Source: Basidiobolus meristosporus CBS 931.73
Lineage: Eukaryota; Basidiobolomycota; Basidiobolomycetes; Basidiobolales; Basidiobolaceae
DNA: 64,000 nucleotides
Reading direction: 5' to 3'
Assembly: GCA_002104905.1 (NCBI GenBank)
Contig: MCFE01000180.1
Location: 1 to 64,000, forward strand
The notes under the pieces were generated by a model that saw only the letters and a list, made by a program, of their open reading frames with translations, ran no database searches and was not told the origin of the DNA. This document shows positions 23,219-33,210 of the stretch, piece after piece. Within the stretch, counting starts at the first letter, position 1, and the number at the start of each line of letters is the position of its first letter. The position numbers and the translations under genes were made by a program.

Positions 23219-24578
23219 AATCTCATTACAAACTCCTTGCATAACTGCTGTAGATGTATCAAGTTGGCATTGGTGGTCCACTTTCAGATAAGAATTTCTA
23301 CAATGTCCAAATATGATTCCCAATGCTTCCAATATACTCTTGGTAGGAATGACTTCAGAACACCACTGGAATACATACACATCCAGCTCTTCTAGTCTTT
23401 GCATATGCATTGTCACATAGGCATATGAATATTGAATGGAGGACATGAACAGTGCTTAGGGTAGCAGATACTTGGTAATATCTTGCCAATTCTTTCAAAT
23501 TTCTCAGGTAATTTGAAGGGCCCATTTAGCTTGAAATGCCGGACTGCATGAATCTCTTTATATGAGGTACTACCAGAATATATCTGGAGTGTGAACAATA
23601 TTTTCCCTCAATGGTGGTGGATTCCTGACAATTTGGACACGTTGCAATGGTATCATTTTTGGATGTGAATGCCATGCAACTGTTAACACATGCTGGAATC
23701 AGGACAGTCTCTGGATCATATGTTGCTAGCCGCATGACAGTTGTCCACTTGTACCATGTACATGGTAAGTTGCATCCCAGTATGATTTTGGCAAGAAGTA
23801 GTAATAAATCCTCAAAGCCCCCATTACTGATATTAGTGGAAACGCACCACTTCTCTACCCACAATATCACATCATTCACCAGTAGATGGATTACTGGGCT
23901 CACTTGGCTCCATAAAGTATCCTTGGCATTTGTCTCAATGGGTGTTTTCTCATTGCATATAGGGATTTGACCAGGCTCATACCTGGTACTGTTGTTAGGG
24001 GCAATAGGCTCAAAATCCATTAGTGAACCTTCTTTGTCAGAGCTATCACTCTGCATGCCATATTCAGAAGGCTGAGGTGAGCTTAAAGGTGTCACAAACT
24101 CACCTGACTCAGTTTGCACAAGGTGACAAAGATGGCCAGGTGCCAATATGGAAGTATCAACTGGCCGGCAAGATAATGTTGGTACAGTAGTGACCAATGA
24201 ATGGTCAAATATGACTTGGGTGGCAAAACACTGGCGGTGATCCTTGTAATACTTCCTATGCTATCTGCGTGCTTCATGGCTGAGAGGCTTGCCACAATAG
24301 CCACATGGTCTTTTTTCTCTTCTCTTACGGTGTTGAGTCAAAGTAGTCTTGTCTATGGGGCAAACAGTTTGACCTTCAACAACATAACGCTATTATATCA
24401 CTTTTTGGTCAATACTCATGTGAACTTAAGACAGTCTTGTATTTGAGACATTGCACCTACATGAATGTAACATTCAATGATGACCTGCCATAGTAAGCAT
24501 TATAAATAAAGTTGTGGCACCACATACACATGTATATGTAACACTATTTCCCCTTTGGTTTGACTCACTTCCATATAT

Positions 24579-26523
24579 ATGCCGCCAAAAAATAAAGCCA
24601 AGTTGTCTGGTTCTCAGCCAAACCCCACCGCTGACGGCAACAGAGGAACGGTTGGACAACAGCTTGCTTTGACATTCAGTGCAACAAGCAGGGCTACATC
24701 CAAAAAAGGCCCTGTGGATAGTGTACCCATTGAAGGTAATAATGCAGACTCCTCAGGCTCTCAGTCAAGTAGGCAATTGAGAACCTCTGCGGAGCCACAA
24801 GCTGACCGTTATGCTCAGGCAGATGAGAATGTAGCAAACACAGTACCCTCTGTTAAAGATCAGCAAGTGGCCATGACAACATCACCACCACCCATATTAG
24901 CAAGTATGTTATCAGCTAATACCAAAGCATTAATGAATCAATTAGGTGCAGTGGCTGATAGGATAGATGCAATGGCCCAGAGAAATCAGCAAGTAGTCCA
25001 GAAACAGGATGAGCGGATAATACGTGTAGAGCAATCAATATCCCAGGTAGAGAAAGCAGTATCTTTACTGCAAAGAAGGAACTCAAGTAGCTCAATGTCA
25101 CAGCCAAGAATTGAGCCATTTCCTGATGTAACAGCAGAGGAAAACTGTACAGTCTTTGAAGCACAACAACAGTGCCCAAAGATAAAGCCCCCAGAAACAC
25201 CTATCACAGCATGGGAGGGAGACAATGTGGTGTTTATACCAAAGCCTAAAAATCAAAAGACATCGAAGATTGGTGAAGCTGTTGAGTGCAATAACAAAGA
25301 GTGGGCAAATATACAAGAGGCTGTCAGAAGTCTACATGCCATCACCTTAAGGCCGGCATACCATGGGGCCATCAGGAACTCAATGCCAAGCAGAATGCAC
25401 TTGACTTGTTCCATGAGCATTATCCAGGATTCAAATGGGCAAACAGATTTTGGGCCAGCATTGGTATGCTAAGAAAGTTTCTTAAGTATAGCAGAAACTA
25501 TTAAAGCAGAAGAACAAGGGTGCCATGGCTAAAAACCAGTGGCTTCCCCAAGAGCCTGTTACAAGCAGGGCCAAAAGCTCCAGACAAGCATCAAAGAGAT
25601 GTCAGGCAGCGGGAAGAGTGCCAATTGAGGACAAGCAGGCAGATATGGATGCACCCACACAACATTTTTCAAGGAAAAAGCGTAGTACCACTCAAGAAGC
25701 ACCCAGTCAAAGTAGCAGTGAATGACCTGGCAGTAATAAAAACCAGCTGCTTTTACAGCAGCCTGTCACAACTATGGTTGAGAGCTCAAAACAAGCTGAA
25801 AAGAAATGTCAGGTTGCCAGAAGAGTGCCAGCAAGGGACAAGCAGGCCAAAACAGATGCGTCAGAGCAGAATTTATCCAGGAGAAAATGTAGTTCTTTAC
25901 AAGAAGCACTCAGACAAAATAGCAGTGAAAGACCTGGCAGTGATAAAGGAAAAGGTAAAGGGAGAAATATCTACCCAAGCCTGAGACAGGGAGGCATGCA
26001 AAAAAAACTGCAGTTCTTGCCAATTAATGCCACAAGCCAGGAACAGACTGAATCCCATCATAGCCAAGAAGAATTACCAATAAGAAAACAGCTGTTTTCA
26101 CAAGAGCTGGAAGCACAGCCAGTTGAGCTACACTCCAGCAAGGTAGATGAGTTTGCTGAAAAAGGCAATTTGTCTACCGCAGCCTCCACAGCCTCCATTA
26201 TTGACAGAGTGGAGATCCCACTGACAGAAAAGGCTACAACATCAAGCGCTTGAAAGACCATCAAAATGCCATCAGTGGAGTTTTGGAATATTAATAGGCA
26301 CACCAAGAGGCTGCAGCACTTCTTCAAGAGCAGTGCTCAAGAAAACACACTGGAATATTGCAAGGATTTATTGCAAAGACTGGCAGATGAGGAGCTAGAC
26401 CTTGCAGTGCCAGCTGAAGACCAGGATGTGTGGGAACCAGTGAATGAACAGTGGCATAGAGCCGTTGGGTTCCTGCCAAAGTTGTGGAACCAGAGTGTTA
26501 CAGCAGAGATACTTATTGAGTAG
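24579..26523 (+). pseudogene. Unrecognised transposon-associated protein (copy B), frameshifted
   Basis: A frame from ATG 24579 encodes a basic N terminus (MPPKNKAKLSGSQ), Ser/Gln-rich sequence, then a coiled-coil-like stretch (about residues 112-165: ALMNQLGAVADRIDAMAQ, DERIIRVEQSISQVEKAVSL). A frameshift near 25330 is inferred because another frame continues as HQELNAKQNALDLFHEHYPG, which copy C shares. After a second break come two tandem repeats of about 65 residues, a Gln/Ser-rich linker, and a C-terminal part (26266-26523) beginning MPSVEFWNINRHTKRLQHFF and ending AEILIE. I recognise no known domain. It is repeated (18840-19700, 26975-32490) and lies head-to-head with the CACTA-like relic, so a transposon-borne second gene is the best guess. 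The 3' non-coding tail extends to about 26974. Confidence 0.55.
25543..25950 (+). repeat. Coding tandem repeat in the unrecognised ORF
   Basis: Two adjacent units of roughly 200 bp encode related peptides of about 65 residues: first QEPVTSRAKSSRQASKRCQA, then QQPVTTMVESSKQAEKKCQV. Both continue with a GRVP or RRVP block, DKQA, S-RRK/S-RKK and a SSxQEA motif, and end near PGS. A stop separates them in this copy. A third, diverged relative lies at about 28340-28600 in copy C. The pattern implies the repeat number varies within the family. Confidence 0.7.
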
Positions 26524-26974
26524 TGGATTTTAATGGAGTTACTTGTTGAGTGTGGGGTTGGGCTTAATGTTAGTGCAGGGTATAGAGACTTGTATAGGTC
26601 AATACAATTGGCAATTGAGGTACAACTGAAGTTCCAACAGAAATAAATCAATTTGTACGCATGAGATGTAAGAGAAACAGCTGAGTCAGGAAGTAAGGAG
26701 TGTGAAAAAGAGGCAATAGCCAATCAATTCACACAAATGTAGGAGGCAATAGAGTGTCCGGGATTAGAGAGTGAGCAAATTGGCAGGGAACCAATCAAAA
26801 GCCACTTATACATTGTTGTGATGAGAAATTTTGACAAAGTTTTTTGTGAAATCTGGGGTGCAATGATTTTTAAACAGTCTCTGGACGGAGTCCTGACAAG
26901 ATCAGTACCTCTCAGTCACGGGACATTAACTTTGTGACAGCCTTTTGATGGAATCATCTCAAGAATTTTTCATA

Positions 26975-28611
26975 GGGCCAGACAACTGCTTGCTTTAACA
27001 TTCAGTGCTGCAAGCAGGGCTACAGCCAAAAAAGACCCTGTGAGCAGCAATCCTACCAAAGGTATAATGCAGACTCCTCAGGCTCTCAGTCAAGTAGGCA
27101 ATTGGGAATCTCTGCAGAGCTGCAAGCTGACCATATTGCTGTGGTGGATGAGAATGTAGCAAAAGCTGTACCTTCAGTTGATGGCCAGCAAGCTGCCATC
27201 ATAACATCACCACCACCTGCATTAGCAAATAAGTTGTCAGCACATACCAAAGCATTAATGAGGCAATTAGGTACAGTGGCTGAAAGGATAGATGCAATGG
27301 CCTAGAGATGTCAGGAAGTAGTCCAGAAACAGCAGGAGTGGGCAATAGGTGTTAAGCAATCAATATCACAGTCAGAGAAAGCAGTATCTTTGCTGCAATG
27401 ATGGAACTCAAGCAGTTCAATGTCATAGCCAAGAGTTTATTTATATCCCAATATAACAGCAGAGGAACACCATAAAGTCTTTGAAGCATAACAACAGTGC
27501 CTAAAGATGAAGCCCACAGAAAAACCTTATACACCATGGGAGGGAGAAAATGTTGTGCTTCTACCAAAGCCTAAAAGTCAAAAGACATTAATGATGTGTG
27601 AAGCAGGTGAATGCAATGATGAAGAGTAGACAAATACTCAAGAGGTTGTTAGAAGTCAAGAATGCCAACACCTTAAGGCTGGCATACCATGGGACCATCA
27701 GGAGCTGAAGGCCAAGCAGAATGTGCTTGACTTGCTCCATGAGCATCATCCTGGATTCAAACAAGCAATTGGTTTTTGGGCCAGCATTTGTATGTTGAGA
27801 AAATATCTCATGAATAGCAAAAGCTATCAAAGGCAGAAGAACAAGGGTGCAATGGATAAAACCAGTGGCTTCCTCAAGAGCTGGTTATATGCAGGGCCAA
27901 AAGCTCATACAAGCATCAAAGAGGCATCAGGTAGCTGGAAGAGTACCAATAAGGGAAAAGCCAGCAGAAACATATGCATCAGCACTACATTACCAAGGAA
28001 AAGCATTGCTCTACTCAAAAGTACTCCTTAAAACAAATTGAGAAATGGCTGGTAAAATACCATCATAGTATCAGCTGGTTTCTAAGTTTCCCAAAATTGA
28101 CAACTCACAATATTGCTATTCTGAGCTGATGGGCAGGCAAGCAAACAGGTTGTCTACAAAGAGACAAGGTAAACCAGCATCCATACCAAATTTGGTAATT
28201 AGCTGCCCATTGCTTCCATCAAAAATTGCATTGAAACCCAAACACCAGCTGAATACCTGCAAAATACCATCACAATACCAGCAGAATACCAGCTAAAATC
28301 CAATGAATTTCAAGTTTAAGATTTTCCATAGGGTACTCAGTCAAAATAGCCATGAAGGACCTGGCAGTGATAAAAACAAGCAGCTATCTCTGGTGCCAGT
28401 CAAAGCAAGGACTGAGAGCTCAAACAAGTGGGAAAGAAGCTTCAGGTTGTCTGCAAAGTGCCAGCAAGGGACAAGCTGGCCAAAACATATGCTTCAGTGC
28501 AGCATTAATCAACAAGAAATCATGGTTCCATGCAAGAAGCACTCAAACAAAGTGGAAGTGATAAAGGAAAAGCTAAGGGGGAGAAGTCCACCTAAGCCAT
28601 AGACAGGGAGG
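26975..28611 (+). pseudogene. Unrecognised ORF family, copy C (5' part)
   Basis: It starts abruptly at a point matching base 24655 of copy B (CAGTGCTGCAAGCAGGGCTAC), directly after the 3' tail of copy B, giving a head-to-tail arrangement. It carries the same coiled-coil segment (ALMRQLGTVAERIDAMA) and an HQELKAKQNVLDLLHEHHPG segment that confirms the true frame of copy B. Numerous stops make it non-functional. It is interrupted at 28612 by LTR-like repeats and resumes at 30486. Confidence 0.6.
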
Positions 28612-30485
28612 TGTTCTAGTAGATTACAGTGACACTCACTGACAGATGTGTTCATTCCCATATTTTTTACTTCCCCACTCTTCTAATACCCTTATATTAG
28701 TTTTATCCCATTTGGCTTACTTATTCAGTACTATCCCATAAGCTGGTGTACTATTGTACCTGCTTACCTTATTGCATAAGTTATCCCTCACTTTATGTAA
28801 GATTACTTAATGTAAGTGCTTCTATATTATGCAGGTACCCATGCCAGTACCTGTAGCACATGACCAATCCACATCACAATCCCTACCATTTTCATACTGT
28901 TGTGGTAGGGTAAACATACCTCCCACAGACAAGTTTATTCATATAGTCATTATGATATACTTATCCATATTTTATCTTATCAGTATTATCCCATTCTTCT
29001 TTTGCCCATATTATCAGTATTATCCCCATATGATGTTTAACCTGATTAGTTATTAGCATTAGTTATCCCAGATGTTATTCAGCTTTGTGATCATTATATG
29101 TATCTACATAAGGCAAGTACCCGCATCAGTACCTGTGACACATGACCTAGGTCTGTGTTACCATCCCTACCATTTCAATACCAGATATGGTATTTCTATG
29201 TTGCACAGGTTTCAGACTACTGATTCCTGATTGGTTGGATGTGCTGTGCCCTTTAGAACCTTCCAGGACATTCTTGGCATATTCATAGCTCTTAGTGATG
29301 TCATCAAGAATTCCACTGATGCCTAGAATCTTGTAGAACATTGTCATTAGTAAACACTTAGCAATCAGGAAAAGTATTTAAGGGAAAGCAATCCCTCATC
29401 AATAAATCAACTCTTCTATCAGTAACACTTCTACCTTATTGATTAGCAGTTGATCACTGCACCTGCCTTCAACAGTACATCTCAGACCTGCCATCAAGAA
29501 GCTTTTCAGGGTAGTGCACAAGACACACAGAGGCCTTTGGAGACACTTGGAGCACCTAGGAAGCTAGAGAAGCAGGAGCTTTTACCATAGTGACATATTG
29601 ACAAATACACCAGCAGTTTAGACCCAGAGGTTATTGCACCCATCAGACACCTGACACACCTTGAGTTGTGTAGCTTCTCCCAGGAGTACCTCTACACCAC
29701 AACACCATATATAATATTCCTATGTTACATAGGTTTCAGAACATGGATCCCTGATTGGTTGAGTTTGCTGTGCCTCTTAAAGACTTTCAGCAGCTACTTG
29801 GAACATTCTTAGCTCATTCTGATGTCATTAAGATATCTATTTGACCACTGGAACCTTTTGGAAAACCATGATTAGTAATCACTTTGTCAGTGAGAAAAGT
29901 ATATCAGGGGGCAATCCCTCTACATTAAATCATCATCCCTTTTATCAATATACCAACTTGTTGCTTAGTATAATCACTGCTACCTGCTACTACCTGAGCT
30001 TCCAATCCCAGACCACAGGACAATCCCAGGAGTCTGTACTGACAGCCAACTGACCTTGGAGGCATTACTAGTGAGGAATACTAAGAGTAGGTATCTTTTA
30101 TTATATTTGATTCTTTCCCAAGTTTGTTCTTGTACAGGCAAAGATACTTTTCTGCCTATGTGACTATTGACCACAGCTGCATTCTCATCAAGTTCCTGCT
30201 GGTGGAGTTTACAGTTGTTTTGGCTTTGGATGCTTTAGTATATTGTCATCTCAAGGGATGCTGAACCCTGCGCATACTTTTGTCAAGATGCCAACTAAGT
30301 TGGGGATTGTAGCTGAATAGTTTTCCCTTGGCTAGCTTGTGACTTTATTCACCATCACATTAGATTAGAGACAGGACCCAAGTATTCATAGCAAGCAATT
30401 ACTAGAGGTTACCCAGCAAACACCCTACATATATAACACTTGAGAAGTGTTGGACAAATCTCTCCCTTGGTCTTATACACCACCG
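28612..30485 (+). mobile_element. Family C LTR-like repeat, split by a related repeat
   Basis: The outer parts (28612-28897 and 29705-30485) align in order with the 31171-32242 copy. Shared landmarks are CAGTACTATCCCATAAGC and AAGTGCTTCTATATTA at the left, and GACCACAGGACAATCCCAGG and CTCTCCCTTGGTCTTATACA at the right. The copy is diverged and its first bases are uncertain. It sits within copy C of the unrecognised ORF family, which continues on both sides apart from a missing middle portion. Confidence 0.65.
28898..29704 (+). mobile_element. Nested LTR-like repeat, family D (related to family C)
   Basis: 807 bp from TGTTGTGGTAGGG to CTCTACACCACAACA, inserted in the family C copy. Its ends form a short inverted repeat (TGTTGTGGT/ACCACAACA). 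Its central part (about 29080-29460) is similar to the first half of family C (GTACCTGTGACACATGACC, GATTCCTGATTGGTTGGATG), while its ends differ, so it is a divergent relative. No clean target duplication is visible. Confidence 0.55.
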
Positions 30486-31170
30486 CAATGTATGAGGACC
30501 AGTGAATGAACAATGGCATAAAGTTGAAGGGTTCCTGCCAAAGTTGTGGAAACAGAGTGTTACTGCAAAAGTACTATTGAGTAGTGTATTTTAATGGAGT
30601 TAATTGCTGAGTGTGGGATGGGGCCCAATATTGGAGAAACGTAAAGGGACTTGCATATGTCAATACAATTGCAATTGAGGTACCATTTGTTGTAAGAGTC
30701 TTGGAGATATTGGAAGTGATTAGGAGGACAAGTAGATTATGTGGATTTCACTTAATGATTTATTGAATGTAAAAGTAGTATTTATACTTTTACCTGGTCT
30801 AGGCATTATAAACATTTAGAATAGGTTAAGAAAGGCCCCAAGAACATGTTTACAGATTTTGGGGCTGTTTGGGCAACTTTGAGCATTTTCATGTTCTGGG
30901 TACCTGGTATTTTGGTGAAATATTCTAAGTAAATCCCAACAAGGAATTTGGTCAGTATTCTCTAGAGTTTGGGAGTAATGATTTAAGTGATTAAGTTAGG
31001 CTAATAATCAGGTGGAATTACGGATTTTTACAACACCATTAAAGTTTCAATGGAAGTAAATCAATATGTATGTGTGAAAAGTAAGAGATACAATTGTGTC
31101 AGGTAGTAAGGAATGTGAAAAAGAGGCAATAGCCAATCAATGCACACAAATATAGGAGGTGATAGAGCAT
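30486..31170 (+). pseudogene. Unrecognised ORF family, copy C continued (C-terminal part)
   Basis: It aligns with 26428-26760: GACCAGTGAATGAACAATGG, CCAAAGTTGTGGAAACAGAG, TTTTAATGGAGTTAATTGC, and later GAGGCAATAGCCAATCAATG. A solo copia-1 LTR (30688-31035) is inserted in it, and a family C repeat follows at 31171. The element's tail resumes at 32243. Confidence 0.6.
30688..31035 (-). mobile_element. Copia-1 solo LTR with perfect 5-bp target duplication
   Basis: 348 bp from TGTTGTAAGAG to TTTTTACAACA. The flanks are CCATT on both sides (30683-30687 and 31036-31040), a perfect 5-bp duplication. This defines the LTR ends and the duplication length of the family. It arose by LTR-LTR recombination of an insertion in copy C of the unrecognised ORF family. 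Confidence 0.92.
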
Positions 31171-32242
31171 TGTAGTGGGGTCACAGTGATACCCACTGAC
31201 ATTATGTGCTCATTCCCATATATTCTACTTCCCTATATCTCTACTACACATATTTTAGATTTATCCCATTTGTCTTACCTGATCAGTACTATCCCATAAG
31301 CCAGTTGACTATAACACCTGCTTTCCTTATTACATAAGTTATCCCTAACTTTATGTAAGATTACCAGCAGCAAGTGCTTCTATATTAGGCAAGTACCCGT
31401 GTCAGTACCTGTGACACATGATCAACCTGTGTCACCATAACTACCATTGCCATACCATGTATGGTATCCCTATGTTACACAGGTTTCAGGGTATTGATTC
31501 CTGATTGGCTGGATGTGCTGTGCCTCTTAGAACCTTCTGGCACCTACTTAGAGCATTCTTAGGTCATTCTAATGTCATTAAGATTTCTATTGACATCCAG
31601 AACCTTATGGAACACCATGATTAGTAATCACTTAGCCAGTGAGAGAAGTGTATCAGGGAGGCTATCCCCCAACAATAAATCATCATCTCTTTTATCAATA
31701 TACCAACTTGTTAATTAGTGTGATCACTGCTACCTGCTGCTATCTGAACTTCAAACCCCAGACCACAGGACACTCCCAGGAAATTGTGCTGATATTCAAC
31801 TGACCTTGGAGGCACTACTTGTGAGGAATACTCAGAATAGGTATCTTTTATTATATTTGATTCTTTCCCAAGTTTGTTCTTGTACAGGCAAAGATACTTT
31901 TCTGTCTTTGTAACTATTGGCCACAGTTGCATTCTTATCAAGTCCCTGCTGGTGGAGTTTACAGTTGTTTTGACTTTGGAAGCTTTAGAACATTGTCATC
32001 CCAAAGGACACTGAATCCAGCACATACTTTGGTTAAGATGCCAACTAAATTGGGGATTGTAGCTCAATAGTTTTCCCTTGACAAGCTTGTGGTTTTATTC
32101 CCCATTACATTGAATTAGAGACAGAACCCAAGTAGTCATAGCAAGCTTTTTCCAGAGGTTATTGCACCCAGTAAACACCCCGCACACAAAACACTTGCAA
32201 AGTGTTGGACATATCTCTCCCTTGAACTTATACACCACCACA
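31171..32242 (+). mobile_element. Family C LTR-like repeat, complete copy
   Basis: 1072 bp from TGTAGTGGGGTCAC to ATACACCACCACA, flanked by GCAT (31167-31170 and 32243-32246), a 4-bp target duplication. The interrupted sequence, the tail of the unrecognised ORF family, is continuous once the repeat is removed (compare 26750-26780). It contains an AATAAA at about 31674 after a GTATCAGGGAGGC block, compatible with promoter and polyadenylation functions of an LTR. Confidence 0.82.
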
Positions 32243-32490
32243 GCATCTGGGATGATAAAGTGAGAACATTGGCAAAGAACTGATCAATAGCCAGTTTTGT
32301 ATTAGTTTGATGTAAAATTTTGAGTAAATTTTTTACAATATCTGGGGTGTATTTGAATATGGATGGTCTTTGCACACTGTCTAGATGGAAACAATACCTC
32401 TTAGTCACAGGACTTAGAATCTGTGATTGCCTTCTGATGGGATCATCACAATAACTTTTTGTTGGGAAGACTTTCTTAAATTCATATGAG
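32243..32490 (+). repeat. 3' tail of the unrecognised ORF family (copy C end)
   Basis: Homologous to the tails at 26760-26974 and 19510-19700. The common landmarks are a GATGTAAAATTTTGA or GATGAGAAATTTTGA block and GATGGGATCATCACAATAAC. It ends at the point where CACTA-like copy b begins. Confidence 0.55.
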
Positions 32491-32829
32491 TATTGTCAAA
32501 AAAGTAATATAATAGCATTAAATTGTTAAGTACAGTTCTGTTTGCTACATGGAGAAGACTACTTTAATTCAACACTGTAAGAGAAGAGAAAAAGACCCTG
32601 AGGCTATTGTAACAAGCCTCTGAGCCATCAAGCACACAGCAAGCATAAAAAGTATTACAAGGAGCACAAACAGTGTTTTGTGTAATAAGTCATATTTGCT
32701 CCTTCATCAGTCACTTGGTACCATGTTTATCTTGCTGGTCATTTGATACTTCTACAACAGCACCCAGGCATACTTATCACCTAGCACAAATGGAGTCAGG
32801 TGAGTTTGTGGCACCTTTAGCCTCAACTG

Positions 32830-33179
32830 TGTTGTAAAAATTTGTATTTCCACCTAAAAATTCACCTAACTAGGTTACTTATATCATTACCTCGCATATC
32901 CTAGAGAATACTGACCAAATTCCTTGTTGGGATTTACCAAGAATATTTTTACCAAAATACCAGGTACCCAGAACATGAAAATCCTCAAAGTTGTCCAAAC
33001 AGCCCCAAACTTTGCACGCATGCTTTTGGGACCTTTCTTAGCCTATTCTACGTGCTTGTTATGCCAAGATCATGTAAAAGTATAAATACTACATTTACAT
33101 TCAATAAATCATTAAGTGAAAACCACCTAATCTACTTGTTCTCCCAATCACTTCCAATATACTCAAGACTCTTACAACA
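32830..33179 (+). repeat. Copia-1 copy 1, 5' LTR
   Basis: Runs TGTTGTAAAAATTTG to CTCTTACAACA. A TATA-like AAAAGTATAAATACTAC block at about 33078 and AATAAA at about 33104 mark likely promoter and polyadenylation signals. Confidence 0.88.
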
Positions 33180-33210
33180 GGTTATGATCCTCAAGCTCTC
33201 ACTCTCTGCA

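Larger units (their letters stand above)
20890..24440 (-). pseudogene. CACTA/EnSpm-like (Tnp2-type) transposase relic, copy a
   Basis: Read on the minus strand. A Cys/His-rich segment opens it at about 24340-24200 (PCGYCGKPLSHEARR, then HRKYYKDHRQC). A 223-codon stretch follows (24197-23526) with FEDLLLLLAKIILGCNLPC, a PACVNSCMAF and TCPNCQEST pair and ILVVPHIKRF: the N-terminal Cys-rich pattern of Tnp2-family transposases. The central catalytic core is missing; the sequence jumps to KFERIGKILPSI. The C-terminal pattern follows: QLCKEFVMRFEQLYYKHKAE, then FPMERMCGEIGRQVKLQVLP, as in the terminal DUF4218-like region of these transposases. That last part is tandemly duplicated, and an LTR-like repeat (21656-22723) interrupts it. 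Stops and frameshifts make it inactive. Confidence 0.65.

Noticed and set aside
24390..24580. Bidirectional promoter shared by the CACTA-like relic and the unrecognised ORF
   Set aside because: The head-to-head layout is clear, but at 32.5 kb the two families are joined tail-to-head, so the arrangement may be accidental, and no core promoter motifs were identified.
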